Source: Bacteroidota bacterium (GTDB lineage: Bacteria; Bacteroidota; Bacteroidia; AKYH767-A; OLB10). Taken from it: DNA of 64,000 nucleotides. The notes under the pieces were generated by a model that ran no database searches, was not told the DNA's origin, and was given only the letters and a program-made list of their open reading frames with translations. Shown piece by piece: positions 8,100 through 17,322 of this stretch. Both the position numbers and the translations under genes were made by a program. How positions within the stretch are numbered: the stretch's first letter is position 1; each line of letters opens with the position of its first letter. The stretch covers positions 247,590-311,589 of the forward strand of contig JADJOZ010000016.1 in assembly GCA_016713525.1 (NCBI GenBank). Reading direction: 5' to 3'.

Positions 8100-9718
8100 T
8101 TATTCCTTTGGAGGATCAATTTTGGGAGGTGCTTGTCTGATCCGTTGTGGCCTTGATGACTCACTGCCGGAAGGTGGCACGGATGATGGGTTAGTGCTTG
8201 CAGGAGGTGCCGGAAGTTTAGGAACCTGCGTGACCGGTGATTGCTGTTGAGGAGCCGGCGGCTTCACTTCAGTTGAAGTTGTCGGAGAGGTTGGTTTTCG
8301 CTCCGGACGATTTCCTTGCCCGGTTGTTTGCTGAGAAGGGTTGTTTTGTGGCTTATTCTCCTGAAGCTGGCGAGGAGGTCTTTGCTCTTGATTTTGGCGG
8401 GGTGGTAAAGGTTTTCGCTCATTTCTTTCACCGGCATTATCAACGTTCGGTTTTTGTTGCTGCGATGGTGTGGCTGATGAATCGGGTGATGTCCGGTTTT
8501 TATTTTTAAAGCGATCCTGTTGTTGTCCGGATGGTCTAGGTTGAGTCGGTCCGGCATTTCTGGTGCTATCTGCTCCCCCTTTTTCTTTTTCTTTTTACCT
8601 TTTTTCTCCATCATGCGGGTCAGACTGTCCTGACCAACTACATCAGCATAATCGAGCGGCTTTTCATATAAGGTAGTTTCAACATAATCATTCAGGTCAA
8701 CTGGTTTTTCACCTTGTTTATTCATGGAAATCACCTCTTTCACTCTGTCAACAGATAAGGCAATCCAGTTATCGGAATTCACAAATTCACCTGGCGCACC
8801 TGTTTCCACATAAGCAAACCACATCATTCTTTTGAAAATATCGGTTTTGCGATGCAGTGCATATCCTTTTTTAGTTTCCAGTCGTGAATTGGAATCAGGA
8901 ATGTCGGAAATGGCATCCAAATAAGAATCGAGTTCATAATTCAAACAGCATTTTAATTTACCACATTGCCCTGCCAACTTAAGAGGATTCAATGATAAAT
9001 TCTGATATCGTGCCGCGCTGGTACTAACCACTTTAAAATCGGTTAACCAGGTAGAGCAGCATAGTTCTCTTCCGCAAGATCCGATTCCACCTAAGCGGCT
9101 GGCTTCCTGACGCATTCCGATCTGACGCATTTCAATACGCACCTTGAATTCCTCAGCAAGCTTTTTGATGAGTTCTCTAAAATCAACCCGCTCTTCGGCA
9201 GTATAAAAGAAAGTAGCTTTTTTACCATCACCCTGATATTCTACATCACTCAGTTTCATTCTTAAATTCAGACTGAGTGCGATTGAACGGGCTCTGTACA
9301 TCGTTTCTACTTCCAAAGCTTTTACGGCATTGAATTTTTCGACATCAGCTGGACGCGCTAACCTATAAAGTGCTTTAATTTCATCACTATCTTCGGTGAC
9401 ACCTTTTTTCTTCAGTTGAAAACGAACCAGTTCTCCTGCAATTGAAACTGTACCGATATCGTGACCGGGATTCCCTTCAACTGCAACCATATCCCCTGTT
9501 TTCAATTCCAGATATTCAGAATTGCGGAAAAATTCTTTGCGACTTCCTTTAAACCGAATCTCAACTATGTTGTATGGTTTTTCTCCCTGAGGGAGTTCCA
9601 TATCGGCCAGCCAATTATAAACATTTAGTTTATTACAGCCACTGGTACCACATGTGCCATTATTTTTACAACCCGGAGAAGTATCACCTGTACTGGTTGA
9701 ACATGAACTGCAACCCAT
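8100..9718 (-). CDS. ricT: PSP1-domain protein RicT (YaaT), frameshift in tail
   Basis: A Cys-rich N-terminus (first 30 residues with seven Cys) is followed by the PSP1 domain. Its hallmark cysteine clusters are GSCGRELCCSTWL and LAGQCGKLKCCLNYE. In Bacillus, RicT is part of the iron-sulfur RicAFT complex influencing RNA processing and sporulation; Bacteroidota homologues carry the same domain with a long disordered tail. After a lysine run (KKGKKKKKKG) the frame breaks at the C-run 8576-8580 (plus strand). The neighbouring frame continues as a Pro/Gln/Arg/Ser-rich low-complexity tail (for example RNAGPTQPRPSGQQQDR, PPAPQQQSPVTQVPKLPAP) to TAA at 8100-8102, restoring about 539 residues. Without repair the frame would run to 8264 with an atypical sequence. 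It is followed by gldH. Confidence 0.87.
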
Positions 9719-9796
9719 TTTTTGTTTCTTTTAGTAATGAAAATGTGAACGAATCAGGATGATGTTGCATTTACACCTTTTTGCCATAATGACAGT

Positions 9797-10951
9797 TTAA
9801 GGTTTCGCAATATTCAATAACTGATTCATTTTAAATGACAAATCTAAGAATAATATTTTGGCATTTGCATTTCGCTCTACAGCGTAATGTGCCCTGTTCA
9901 ATAATTTAGCAATGTCAGCAATATTTCCTTCATGAATGAATCGTGTGAATTTACTGAAATTTGGAATCACTTCATCATCAAATCGCACCATTGATTGATC
10001 GGCATGATTAACCAGCATACATTCCCTTCCTGCTTCCAGACAAAAGCCCAGAAAGGTCTTTTGATATTCCCGGCCTGCCTTCGCAATATTTTCTATCCAG
10101 TTATTGAGTTCATGCCAGGCATGCTTCCCTCCTCTTTCGTGAAACGGGTTGTAACAGAGACGCATCCACATAATAAAATCGTTTTCAACCCTGAAATCAT
10201 TCTCAGAACTACCTGCGAGAGTTAATGCAACATTGTACCTGCCATCGGCAAGATTAGCAATTCTGCGAGCCTGCACCGCTTCTACCCGCATTTTATGCAT
10301 AATACCTTCAGCAATTTCAGAAACGGTAAGTAATGGAATTTTAATCAATTGAGTCCGGGAAAGAATCGTTGACAGTAGTTGTTCCCGATGTTCTGATACC
10401 AGAATGAATAATGTTTTGTCAGGTGGTTCTTCCAGAATTTTCAACAATTTATTGCTGGCATCCACACGCATTTTTTCGGGTAGCCAAACAATCAGAATCT
10501 TATATTCTGCTTCGTATGGCTTCAGGCTCAGCTTCCGTTGAATATCACTGCTTTCCTCCACCGACATAAATCCCTGTTTGGAATCGGAGCCTAATGCTTC
10601 ATACCATTGATTAACATCGAGATATGGATTGGAAAGAACGGCTTCGCGCCATTGGGCTAGAAAATCGGTGCTTTTTGATGGTTTACTTTTACCGGAAAAA
10701 ACAGGATAGGCATAATGTAGGTCAGGATGTGTCATTTTCCGGTGTTTAATACACGACCGGCACACATCACAAGAGTCTGTTAATGAGGGATTTTCGCAAT
10801 GTATATAAGAAGCATACGCCATTGCAAGAGCTAATCCGGTATGACCTTCATATCCTGCAAATAATTGTGCATGACTGATCCGCTTGTCGTGAACCGACTG
10901 CAGGAGTCTATTTATAACATCTTGTTTACCAACTATATCAGAAAATTTCAT
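9797..10951 (-). CDS. holB: DNA polymerase III subunit delta' (HolB-like)
   Basis: A 384-residue clamp-loader protein. It begins MKFSDIVGKQDVINRLLQSV, typical of delta'/DnaX-like AAA+ proteins, and has a zinc-module spacing of Cys52, Cys61, Cys64 and Cys67 in CENPSLTDSCDVCRSC. The P-loop region (FAGYEGHTGLALA) lacks a canonical GKT, as in delta' subunits that do not hydrolyse ATP. The segment LLKILEEPPDKTLFILVSE and the sensor-type SRTQ are conserved in the family. Delta' works with delta and the tau/gamma subunits to load the beta clamp at the replication fork. It lies upstream of ricT on the same strand, 78 bases away. Confidence 0.9.
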   Translation of the reverse strand: MKFSDIVGKQDVINRLLQSVHDKRISHAQLFAGYEGHTGLALAMAYASYIHCENPSLTDSCDVCRSCIKHRKMTHPDLHYAYPVFSGKSKPSKSTDFLAQWREAVLSNPYLDVNQWYEALGSDSKQGFMSVEESSDIQRKLSLKPYEAEYKILIVWLPEKMRVDASNKLLKILEEPPDKTLFILVSEHREQLLSTILSRTQLIKIPLLTVSEIAEGIMHKMRVEAVQARRIANLADGRYNVALTLAGSSENDFRVENDFIMWMRLCYNPFHERGGKHAWHELNNWIENIAKAGREYQKTFLGFCLEAGRECMLVNHADQSMVRFDDEVIPNFSKFTRFIHEGNIADIAKLLNRAHYAVERNANAKILFLDLSFKMNQLLNIAKP

Positions 10952-11006
10952 AGGCTATCTCTCCACAAAAATACTAAGGATTTCCCGTATGTCAGAATTC
11001 CACCTA

Positions 11007-11036
11007 TTGAATTAACAACCGATTGATGTAAATTTG
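11007..11036 (+). promoter_or_regulatory. Bacteroidota promoter for pgk
   Basis: TTG at 11007-11009, a 19-base spacer and TAAATTTG at 11029-11036 match the -33/-7 consensus exactly. The pgk ATG is 4 bases after the -7 box, so the transcript would have essentially no leader. Confidence 0.7.
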
Positions 11037-11040
11037 CAGC

Positions 11041-12235
11041 ATGAAAACAATCGACCAATATAATTTCTCCGGAAAACGGGCTTTAATTCGTGTAGATTTC
11101 AATGTACCACTCGACAAGGCAACTCTGGCGGTTACCGATGATACCAGAATCAGAGCAGCTATTGATACCATTCGAAAAATTCTTGCTGATGGTGGTTCTG
11201 TGATTCTGATGTCACATTTAGGAAGACCAAAAGAAGGTCCGGCAGATAAATATTCATTACGCCATGTTGTGAAAACACTTTCAGAATTACTGAATAAAGA
11301 AATCAAGTTTGCAGATGATTGTATTGGTGAACAGGCTAAAACACTGGCAAAAATTTACAACCGGGAGAAGTTCTTTTATTAGAGAATTTAAGATTTTATA
11401 AAGAAGAAGAAAAGGGCGATGAAGCTTTTGCACAAAAGCTTGCTTCACTGGGAGATGTTTATGTTAACGATGCTTTTGGTACTGCTCATCGCCGACATGC
11501 TTCTACTGCGGTCATTGCACAATATTTTCCCGGCAATAAATTGTTCGGCTATGTAATGGCGAATGAATTAACGAATGCAAACAGGGTTTTGAGTAGCGCT
11601 CAAAAACCTTTTACTGCAATTACCGGTGGAGCAAAAGTATCCGACAAAATTCTGATCATTGAACAATTGCTTAATAAAGTTGATCATCTGATTATTGGTG
11701 GTGGGATGTCGTATACTTTTTTCAGAGCAATGGGAGGACAAACAGGATCATCACTCTGTGAAGAAGATAAACTGGATCTTGCCAGAGAAATACTTGACAA
11801 AGCAACAGCTAAAGGAGTGAAAATCCATTTGCCTGTTGATTCTATAATTGCAGATGCGTTCAGCAATGAAGCCAATCACAAAACATGTGCATCAGGTGAA
11901 ATTCCAGATGGCTGGATGGGACTCGATATTGGTCCGGTGGCTGCTATGCAATTTGCAGAAGTAATCAGTCATTCGAAAACAATTCTGTGGAACGGCCCAA
12001 TGGGTGTTTTTGAAATGTCGAATTTTGAAAGAGGCACGCGTATGGTTGCAGATGCTATTGTACATGCAACTTCAATGGGAGCCTTTTCACTGATTGGTGG
12101 AGGTGATTCTGCTGCTGCTATTAATAAATTCGAACTGGGGAAAAAGTTTCCTACGTTTCTACAGGAGGTGGTGCATTGTTAGAATACATCGAAGGAAAAG
12201 TATTGCCCGGTGTAGAAATGCTACTCGCCGATTAA
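11041..12235 (+). CDS. pgk: Phosphoglycerate kinase, two frameshifts
   Basis: Restored length is 398 residues, normal for Pgk, the glycolytic enzyme interconverting 1,3-bisphosphoglycerate and 3-phosphoglycerate. Motifs in order are RVDFNVPLD, MSHLGRPKEG, LENLRFYKEEEKGD, VNDAFGTAHRRHAST, TGGAKVSDK, GGGMSYTFF, LWNGPMGVFE and GGGDSAAA. The first break is in the five-A run 11349-11353, where six A restores AKNLQPGEVLLLENLRF. The second is near 12146, where one missing G restores GKKVSYVSTGGGALLEYIEG. The true stop is TAA 12233-12235, so the 3' end overlaps the convergent cvpA stop by 15 bases. Two breaks in an essential enzyme argue for read error. Confidence 0.93.
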
Positions 12236-12751
12236 AGAACCGGAGCCAAGGTTTTCACGAAATTCATCTTTCACATCTTTCACTGCCGGAGCCAGTGCTG
12301 ATGCTGCTTTTAAAACATACGGGTATAATACCGATTCTTTCCGTGACTTCTCAGGAATAGGATTCCAACTTCCTTCAAGTGGTTTCAATAACCAGAAAAT
12401 CACAGAAACTGCCAGAGCAAATTTCAAAATACCTAACACTGCACCAGCAATTTTATTGAACACATTTAGAGATGCAATTTTCAAAACTGCTTCCATGAGT
12501 TTAGCATAAAAAATGAAAATTAAAAGTATTACACCGAATACAATCAGAAATGAAATGTAATGCAGTAAATGTCCCTCATCATCCGTAATCTTCTGAAGTA
12601 AATCATAAACTAATCCTGAAAATTTGAATCCAAGGTACACGCCGAGAATAAGACCAATGATCATGGCTACTTCGAAAAGCAGGCCTTTTTGAAATCCTTT
12701 GTAAGCACCATATACCAATGGCACAGCAATAATCACATCCAGAAAATTCAT
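12221..12751 (-). CDS. cvpA: CvpA family membrane protein
   Basis: A 176-residue protein with four predicted membrane helices. It begins MNFLDVIIAVPLVYGAYKGFQKGL, the signature N-terminus of the CvpA/colicin V production family. The C-terminal stretch is soluble and helical. In proteobacteria CvpA is linked to colicin V secretion and envelope homeostasis; the molecular function is not firmly known. Its start overlaps the stop of the VWA gene (TGA/ATG overlap at 12748-12751), and its 3' end overlaps pgk. Confidence 0.88.
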   Translation of the reverse strand: MNFLDVIIAVPLVYGAYKGFQKGLLFEVAMIIGLILGVYLGFKFSGLVYDLLQKITDDEGHLLHYISFLIVFGVILLIFIFYAKLMEAVLKIASLNVFNKIAGAVLGILKFALAVSVIFWLLKPLEGSWNPIPEKSRKESVLYPYVLKAASALAPAVKDVKDEFRENLGSGSLIGE

Positions 12752-13917
12752 CGTCTGAATTCAATGCTGGCTGAAGTTCCGGTAGTAAAACCTTTTTCTG
12801 CAGCACGGCGATTTAAATCTTGAATTACTATTCTTTCAAAAATATCAGCTCTATCAATATCACGGCTCTCTAACCTTTTATTGATTGTTATTTGTCTGTC
12901 GTATGGAATATGCCTTCGCAGATCAGAAATCGTTTTAGTTCTTTTCTCTTTTAAATTCAACGCAGTATTTCTGACATATTCAGGCGTTTTAAACTTGAGA
13001 GAATCGGGAAGTAAAGCCATTTCCAGTGTTTCCAGATTAGAGTTGGTCATTTTAATGTAATCAATCAAATCCCAGTTTTGCTGATGAAACTGATAGCGGT
13101 CTGAAATCTTATAAAACAAACGCGACTCAAATGTCATTTCATTTGCAAGCAAAGCATTTTTATCAATGTTAGCCATCATCTTATAACGTTCAGCCCCATT
13201 GACTCCATAATAAAGATAAGTAGAATTCAATTTGCCTGCCAACTCCTTAAATTCCGGAATATTAGTGGAAGTTAAAACCAGAGGAGTACGTTTATGAATT
13301 TTCATATCGTATTGTTCACCACCCGAGAGACGCGCAATTTCTCTCCATCCCGGTAATTCTTTATCTGCATTATTTCGGGTACGGCAATACAAAGTATTTA
13401 CAATTATCTTTTTGTCAGAAGCCAATTCACACGCATCACGGTAATTGTCGCCACCCGAATTTACCCTTCCGTTTCCTACCAGATAAATTATCTTCAAAGC
13501 ATCATTATCATCGGACCAATTCATTTGTTTTACGGAAACGCGTAAAGCTTCACCAACCAACTGATCACCTTTTTCAATGGTTGGTTTCAGTTTGTACAAT
13601 TCAAAACTTAATTGGTCGAAATCGCTGGTCAGGTTTTGAAGTACTTTTACGTAACCCGATTTTGCACCGAAAGATGGGCGGGAAAAAGCCACCACTCCTA
13701 TTCGAAGTTCCGGAGCAGGACGATAAGAATTTACTTGATTAACAATATCCCAAAGTTTCTCCCTCACATCATCGAGCAACCCATTGGTGCTGCCACTCAG
13801 ATCGAGACAAAGCACCACATCAATAGCCTCGCGTCCTCTGGATGGCGATGAGGTATTCCCGGTGTAGAACAAAAGGAAAAAGCAAAAAATGAATATTTTG
13901 ATAATTTTCATGGGCAT
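12748..13917 (-). CDS. Secreted VWA-domain protein
   Basis: A protein of 389 residues (ATG 13917, or ATG 13911 two codons later) with a signal peptide MKIIKIFIFCFFLLFYTGNT. It is followed by a von Willebrand factor A domain with the MIDAS motif DLSGS at about residue 39, and GNGRVNSGG and LSGGEQYDM later in the fold. The C-terminal 150 residues are mostly helical with no domain I recognise; they include LESRDIDRADIFERIVIQDLN. VWA domains bind proteins through a metal ion; the partner here is unknown. Its stop overlaps the cvpA start by four bases, so they are probably one transcript. Confidence 0.75.
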   Translation of the reverse strand: MPMKIIKIFIFCFFLLFYTGNTSSPSRGREAIDVVLCLDLSGSTNGLLDDVREKLWDIVNQVNSYRPAPELRIGVVAFSRPSFGAKSGYVKVLQNLTSDFDQLSFELYKLKPTIEKGDQLVGEALRVSVKQMNWSDDNDALKIIYLVGNGRVNSGGDNYRDACELASDKKIIVNTLYCRTRNNADKELPGWREIARLSGGEQYDMKIHKRTPLVLTSTNIPEFKELAGKLNSTYLYYGVNGAERYKMMANIDKNALLANEMTFESRLFYKISDRYQFHQQNWDLIDYIKMTNSNLETLEMALLPDSLKFKTPEYVRNTALNLKEKRTKTISDLRRHIPYDRQITINKRLESRDIDRADIFERIVIQDLNRRAAEKGFTTGTSASIEFRR

Positions 13918-14033
13918 GTTCGAATCAGGGATTTACCGGAAGAAGTTCGGAAAACCCTGAAATATCAGAACTTGTGCAAAATTAAGACCCGAAAATGCAC
14001 AGTAACTGCGGGTTTCGTATTTTTGTTAACAAT

Positions 14034-14378
14034 ATGGACTTAAAAAGTATTGAAGAATTAAAGGATGAATGGACCTTTCTGACCAAGCGTTTAGAGACTC
14101 AATTTGGAGAAGCACCTGATTTGCAGGCTATTTTGTTTCTTATTGGGGTTCAGGAACTTGGAAAAGGGCCTTCCAATTTTAGCAAGGATCAGAAACAAGA
14201 TCTGATGCACATAGCAACATGCAGATTATTAAGTACTTACGGGTATTATGAACTGGATGGACTGGATGAGGATGGTTGGCCACATTGGAAAAGAATTGGC
14301 AAATTACCGGTTTTAACATTAAAAGAACAGGATCTGGTATTAAAAAGAGCAGTCCTGGATTATTTCAGAGATAATTAA
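14034..14378 (+). CDS. Conserved small hypothetical protein
   Basis: A 114-residue acidic cytoplasmic protein starting MDLKSIEELKDEWTFLTKRL. It is helical, with a WPHWKRIGKLP segment and the motif LFLIGVQELGKG. I believe it belongs to an uncharacterised Bacteroidota family, but I cannot name it. The ATG at 14034 is chosen over 13995 because a TAnnTTTG-type box (TATTTTTG, 14018-14025) lies between them and would put the transcript start just before 14034. It converges with the lipoprotein gene, with only 3 bases between the stops. Confidence 0.7.
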   Translation: MDLKSIEELKDEWTFLTKRLETQFGEAPDLQAILFLIGVQELGKGPSNFSKDQKQDLMHIATCRLLSTYGYYELDGLDEDGWPHWKRIGKLPVLTLKEQDLVLKRAVLDYFRDN

Positions 14379-14381
14379 ATA

Positions 14382-14732
14382 TCAGCGAATTACAACAGTT
14401 TTAGTGACTGTTTTAGATTGTTCCAGACGGATATAATCTTTGGCTATTTTAGTGCCTTTAACAACTTCAATATTAAGAACTGCTTCTAACTTAAATGTAA
14501 AGAACGCTTGTCCCGCCGCATCCGATTGTTTTACCTGATTAGCACTTGCCTGCACATTATTCACCGGATTTATCACACTATCCTGACTCAGCGTAACGAG
14601 CGCACCTGAAATTCTTTGGCCTGTTGAATCAACAACGGTAATCATAGCTTCCGCGGGGCCGCTTTTTTTGCAGGATGAAAATGCTGCAGAAGCCACTACC
14701 AATGCGAATAAGAGGAATTTGAATGCTTTCAT
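14382..14732 (-). CDS. Small lipoprotein with Ig-like/carboxypeptidase-regulatory-like fold
   Basis: A 116-residue predicted lipoprotein starting at ATG 14732: MKAFKFLLFALVVASAAF with lipobox AFSSC, followed by KKSGPAEA. The mature part, with TVVDSTGQRISGALVTLSQD and GQAFFTFKLEAVLNIEVVKG, looks like a single transthyretin/carboxypeptidase-regulatory-like beta-sandwich as used in Bacteroidota surface lipoproteins. The longer upstream frame reaching 14873 lacks support. It is transcribed divergently from the cyclophilin gene. Confidence 0.75.
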   Translation of the reverse strand: MKAFKFLLFALVVASAAFSSCKKSGPAEAMITVVDSTGQRISGALVTLSQDSVINPVNNVQASANQVKQSDAAGQAFFTFKLEAVLNIEVVKGTKIAKDYIRLEQSKTVTKTVVIR

Positions 14733-14853
14733 TTTTCTATCAATTTGACTATTTTTGCCTGAACAATCGGTCCTAAAATCCAAAAGTATATTAACTTTAC
14801 GTGAAAAGGAAACTTTTGTTTCCGGAATATTACAAAAATTTAAAATCAACCAT

Positions 14854-15522
14854 ATGAAAAAGATCTTTGCCATTATTACATTATCACTAATGACATTTAC
14901 TGGTGTTCAGGCTCAACAGGCTAAAGGGCAGACAGGCGAAAAAGAACGTATTGTAGAAATCAGCACATCTTATGGTAAGATGAGAATAAAACTTTACAAT
15001 GAAACGCCGAAACACCGCGACAATTTTATCAAACTTGCAAGTGAAGGTTTTTATAATGACCTATTATTCCACCGTGTGATCAACGGATTTATGATTCAGG
15101 GTGGTGACCCAAATTCTAAAACTGCCGGTCCAGATGCGCAGTTAGGAGCAGGTGATGTAGGCTACAAAGTACCCGGAGAATTCGATAAGAGTTTGATTCA
15201 CAAAAAAGGAACTTTGTGTGCTGCCCGTGACGGAAACCCTGAAAAAGCTTCCAGTGGATGTCAGTTTTATATTGTTCAGGGAAAAACGCACACCGATGCT
15301 GAACTCGATCAAATGGAACAACGCATGGGTTCTAAGTATACACCTGAGCAACGTAACATATACAAAACTATTGGAGGAACTCCATTTCTCGATCAGAACT
15401 ATACCGTTTATGGTGAAGTAATAGAAGGAATGGATGTAATTGACAAAATAGCAGCGGTTCAGACCAAACCAGGAGATCGTCCACTAGAAAATGTTAAAAT
15501 GCAGGTTAAGGTTATAAAATAA
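14854..15522 (+). CDS. Periplasmic cyclophilin-type peptidylprolyl isomerase
   Basis: A 222-residue protein with signal peptide MKKIFAIITLSLMTFTGVQA and a cyclophilin domain. It carries NFIKLASEGFYNDLLFHRVI, the FMIQGGDP motif and SSGCQFYIV. These are the characteristic proline cis-trans isomerase residues, with F-H-R and Q-G-G around the active site. The extended insert rich in Q, M, E and R (ELDQMEQRMGSKYTPEQ) is frequent in Bacteroidota homologues. The ATG at 14854 starts the signal peptide; the upstream in-frame stretch is non-coding in character. It probably assists folding of exported proteins. Confidence 0.9.
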   Translation: MKKIFAIITLSLMTFTGVQAQQAKGQTGEKERIVEISTSYGKMRIKLYNETPKHRDNFIKLASEGFYNDLLFHRVINGFMIQGGDPNSKTAGPDAQLGAGDVGYKVPGEFDKSLIHKKGTLCAARDGNPEKASSGCQFYIVQGKTHTDAELDQMEQRMGSKYTPEQRNIYKTIGGTPFLDQNYTVYGEVIEGMDVIDKIAAVQTKPGDRPLENVKMQVKVIK

Positions 15523-15565
15523 GTTTCACTAAGGTACCATTACAGATTTCTATTATCCGGTTTTT

Positions 15566-16580
15566 ATGTTTCAGAAAATTGAAGAATTAATTCTTGAAGT
15601 TGAAAATTTCAAAGTAGAAAACCGGGAAGAACTGGAATCGTTCCGACTACAATATCTCAGTAAAAAAAGTCCGCTTACGGAGCTCTTCGCTGCAATGAAA
15701 ACCATTGCACCCGAGGAAAGGAAAAACTTTGGCTTAAAAGTAAATGAATTAAAAAATAAAGCCGAAGAAAAATTCCGATCACTTGCAGAAAATTTTGGAG
15801 AAGTAACTAAAGACTCCGGTCCTTTGCTTGATCCGACCTTGCCTGCTGAGCCCATTGTAATTGGCAGCCGCCATCCGGTTTCTATTATCAGAAATCACAT
15901 CATTGAAATTTTCAACCGCATTGGTTATGCTGTTGCTGAAGGACCTGAAATAGAAGATGACTGGCATAATTTTACGGCACTGAATTTCCCACCCGAACAC
16001 CCTGCCCGTGATATGCAGGACACATTTTTTATGGATGATGAATGGGGCATGGCGCTTCGTACACATACCTCATCGGTACAGGTTCGGGTGATGCAAAATT
16101 CAAAACCACCAATACGAATAATTGCGCCGGGACGGGTATACCGCAATGAAGCTATTTCTGCCCGTGCACATTGTCTGTTTCATCAGGTTGAAGGATTATA
16201 CATTGATGAGAATGTTTCATTCGCCGACCTCAAACAAACACTAATGTACTTTGCACAAGAGATGTTTGGTAGCGAAACAAAAATACGGCTTCGTCGTTCA
16301 TACTTTCCCATTTACTGAACCTTCGGCCGAGATGGATGTCTCATGCAATATTTGTAATGGCAAAGGTTGTAATGTCTGTAAATACACAGGCTGGCTCGAA
16401 ATAATGGGTTGTGGAATGGTAGACCCGAATGTATTGGAGAATTGTGGTATCGATAGTAAAAAGTATTCCGGATTTGCATTCGGAATGGGAATTGAAAGGA
16501 TTGCGATGTTAAAATATACTATCGGTGATTTAAGATTGTATTTTGAAAACGACATGCGGTTCCTGGAGCAATTCAAATAG
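15566..16580 (+). CDS. pheS: Phenylalanyl-tRNA synthetase alpha subunit, one frameshift
   Basis: Restored length is 337 residues. It has an N-terminal coiled coil (residues 1-90) and a class II catalytic core with motif 2 (PGRVYRNEAISARAHCLFHQ) and motif 3 (GFAFGMGIERIAMLKY). PheS pairs with PheT to charge tRNA-Phe. The frame breaks at the CCC run 16307-16309, where one C fewer gives YFPFTEPSAEMDVSC. The base change giving R-R instead of the usual R-P just before may be another error. pheT is not in the window. The stop is followed at once by a heptanucleotide repeat. Confidence 0.93.
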
Positions 16581-16582
16581 TT

Positions 16583-16702
16583 ACAAGTGGCAAGTGACAA
16601 GTGGCAAGTGACAAGGGGCAAGGGACAAGGGGCAAGGGGCAAGGGACAAGGGGCAAGGGACAAGTGACAAGTGGCAAGGGGACAAGTGGCAAAGGGCAAG
16701 AG
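16583..16702. repeat. Heptanucleotide tandem repeat, 17 units
   Basis: A 7-bp unit RCAAGKG (R = A or G, K = T or G) is repeated 14 times without interruption from 16583 to 16680. An extra G at 16681 is followed by three more units, the last two degenerate (GCAAAGG, GCAAGAG). The first base of each unit often alternates A/G. It begins 3 bases after the pheS stop. Both strands are open in some frames (translating as Leu/Pro/Cys/Thr/His repeats), but this is an artefact of the period. Confidence 0.95.
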
Positions 16703-16800
16703 ATCAAGGGTGCGATGGGAAGATATTTTATTTTTTATATAATTCTTTTTATCGCTTGAAACTCTAGAAGTGAATTGAATATAAAATACCAATGATGTAA

Positions 16801-17322
16801 ATGAAATCACCCATGAATCTTGACCCTGTTTTAAGACCGTGGCAACCGGGTGATATTGATGACTTGATTTTTCATGGCAACAATGCCAGGGTGGCTGCAT
16901 TCATGACTGATCAATTCCCACATCCTTATACCAGAGAAGCTGCAGAACAATTTATCAATAAAACCATGCAGTATAACCCTGCACAGGTTTTTGCAATTAC
17001 CATCGATGATAAAGCAATTGGTGGTATTGGCATTTATCCTCAAAACGATATCAGCAGAATGAACGCTGAAATAGGTTATTGGCTGGGCGAAACCTTCTGG
17101 AACAAAGGAATTATTACAAAGTGTATTCCAAAAATTGTTGAATATGGATTTTCAACTTTCGATATTGACCGCATTTTCGCTCGTCCTTTTGGAACTAACA
17201 TAGCTTCACAGAAAGCACTTGAAAAATGTGGATTCATTTTCGAAGGCAGGTTTAAAAATACCTGGATCAAAAATAATGAGCGCTTTGATGAAATGATTTA
17301 TGCTATTCGCAAGTCTGATTAG
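16801..17322 (+). CDS. GNAT family acetyltransferase (RimJ/RimL-like)
   Basis: A 173-residue GNAT enzyme with the family core: PVLRPWQPGDIDDLI at the start, IGGIGIYPQNDISRMNAEIGYWLGETFWNKGI, and the acetyl-CoA-binding/C-terminal segment FARPFGTNIASQKALEKCGF followed by EGRFKN. The pattern matches the RimJ/RimL-like group that acetylates protein N-termini or other amines; the substrate is unknown. The start could be ATG 16801 or ATG 16813 (MNLDPVLRPW). It converges with rodA, whose stop codon begins at the next base. Confidence 0.88.
   Translation: MKSPMNLDPVLRPWQPGDIDDLIFHGNNARVAAFMTDQFPHPYTREAAEQFINKTMQYNPAQVFAITIDDKAIGGIGIYPQNDISRMNAEIGYWLGETFWNKGIITKCIPKIVEYGFSTFDIDRIFARPFGTNIASQKALEKCGFIFEGRFKNTWIKNNERFDEMIYAIRKSD

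Noticed and set aside
7628..8250. Plus-strand frames across gldH and the ricT tail (8053-8250, 8237-8509)
   Set aside because: They are shadows of gldH and of the low-complexity ricT tail; composition and motifs support the minus strand.
16583..16702. Possible CRISPR or origin iterons
   Set aside because: The unit is 7 bp with no spacers, and no dnaA-box, dnaA or parAB genes lie nearby.
16298..16900. Reverse-strand frame over the pheS end and the heptamer array
   Set aside because: It is a by-product of the repeat period (Leu/Pro/Cys/Thr repeats) and overlaps pheS and a GNAT gene on the other strand.
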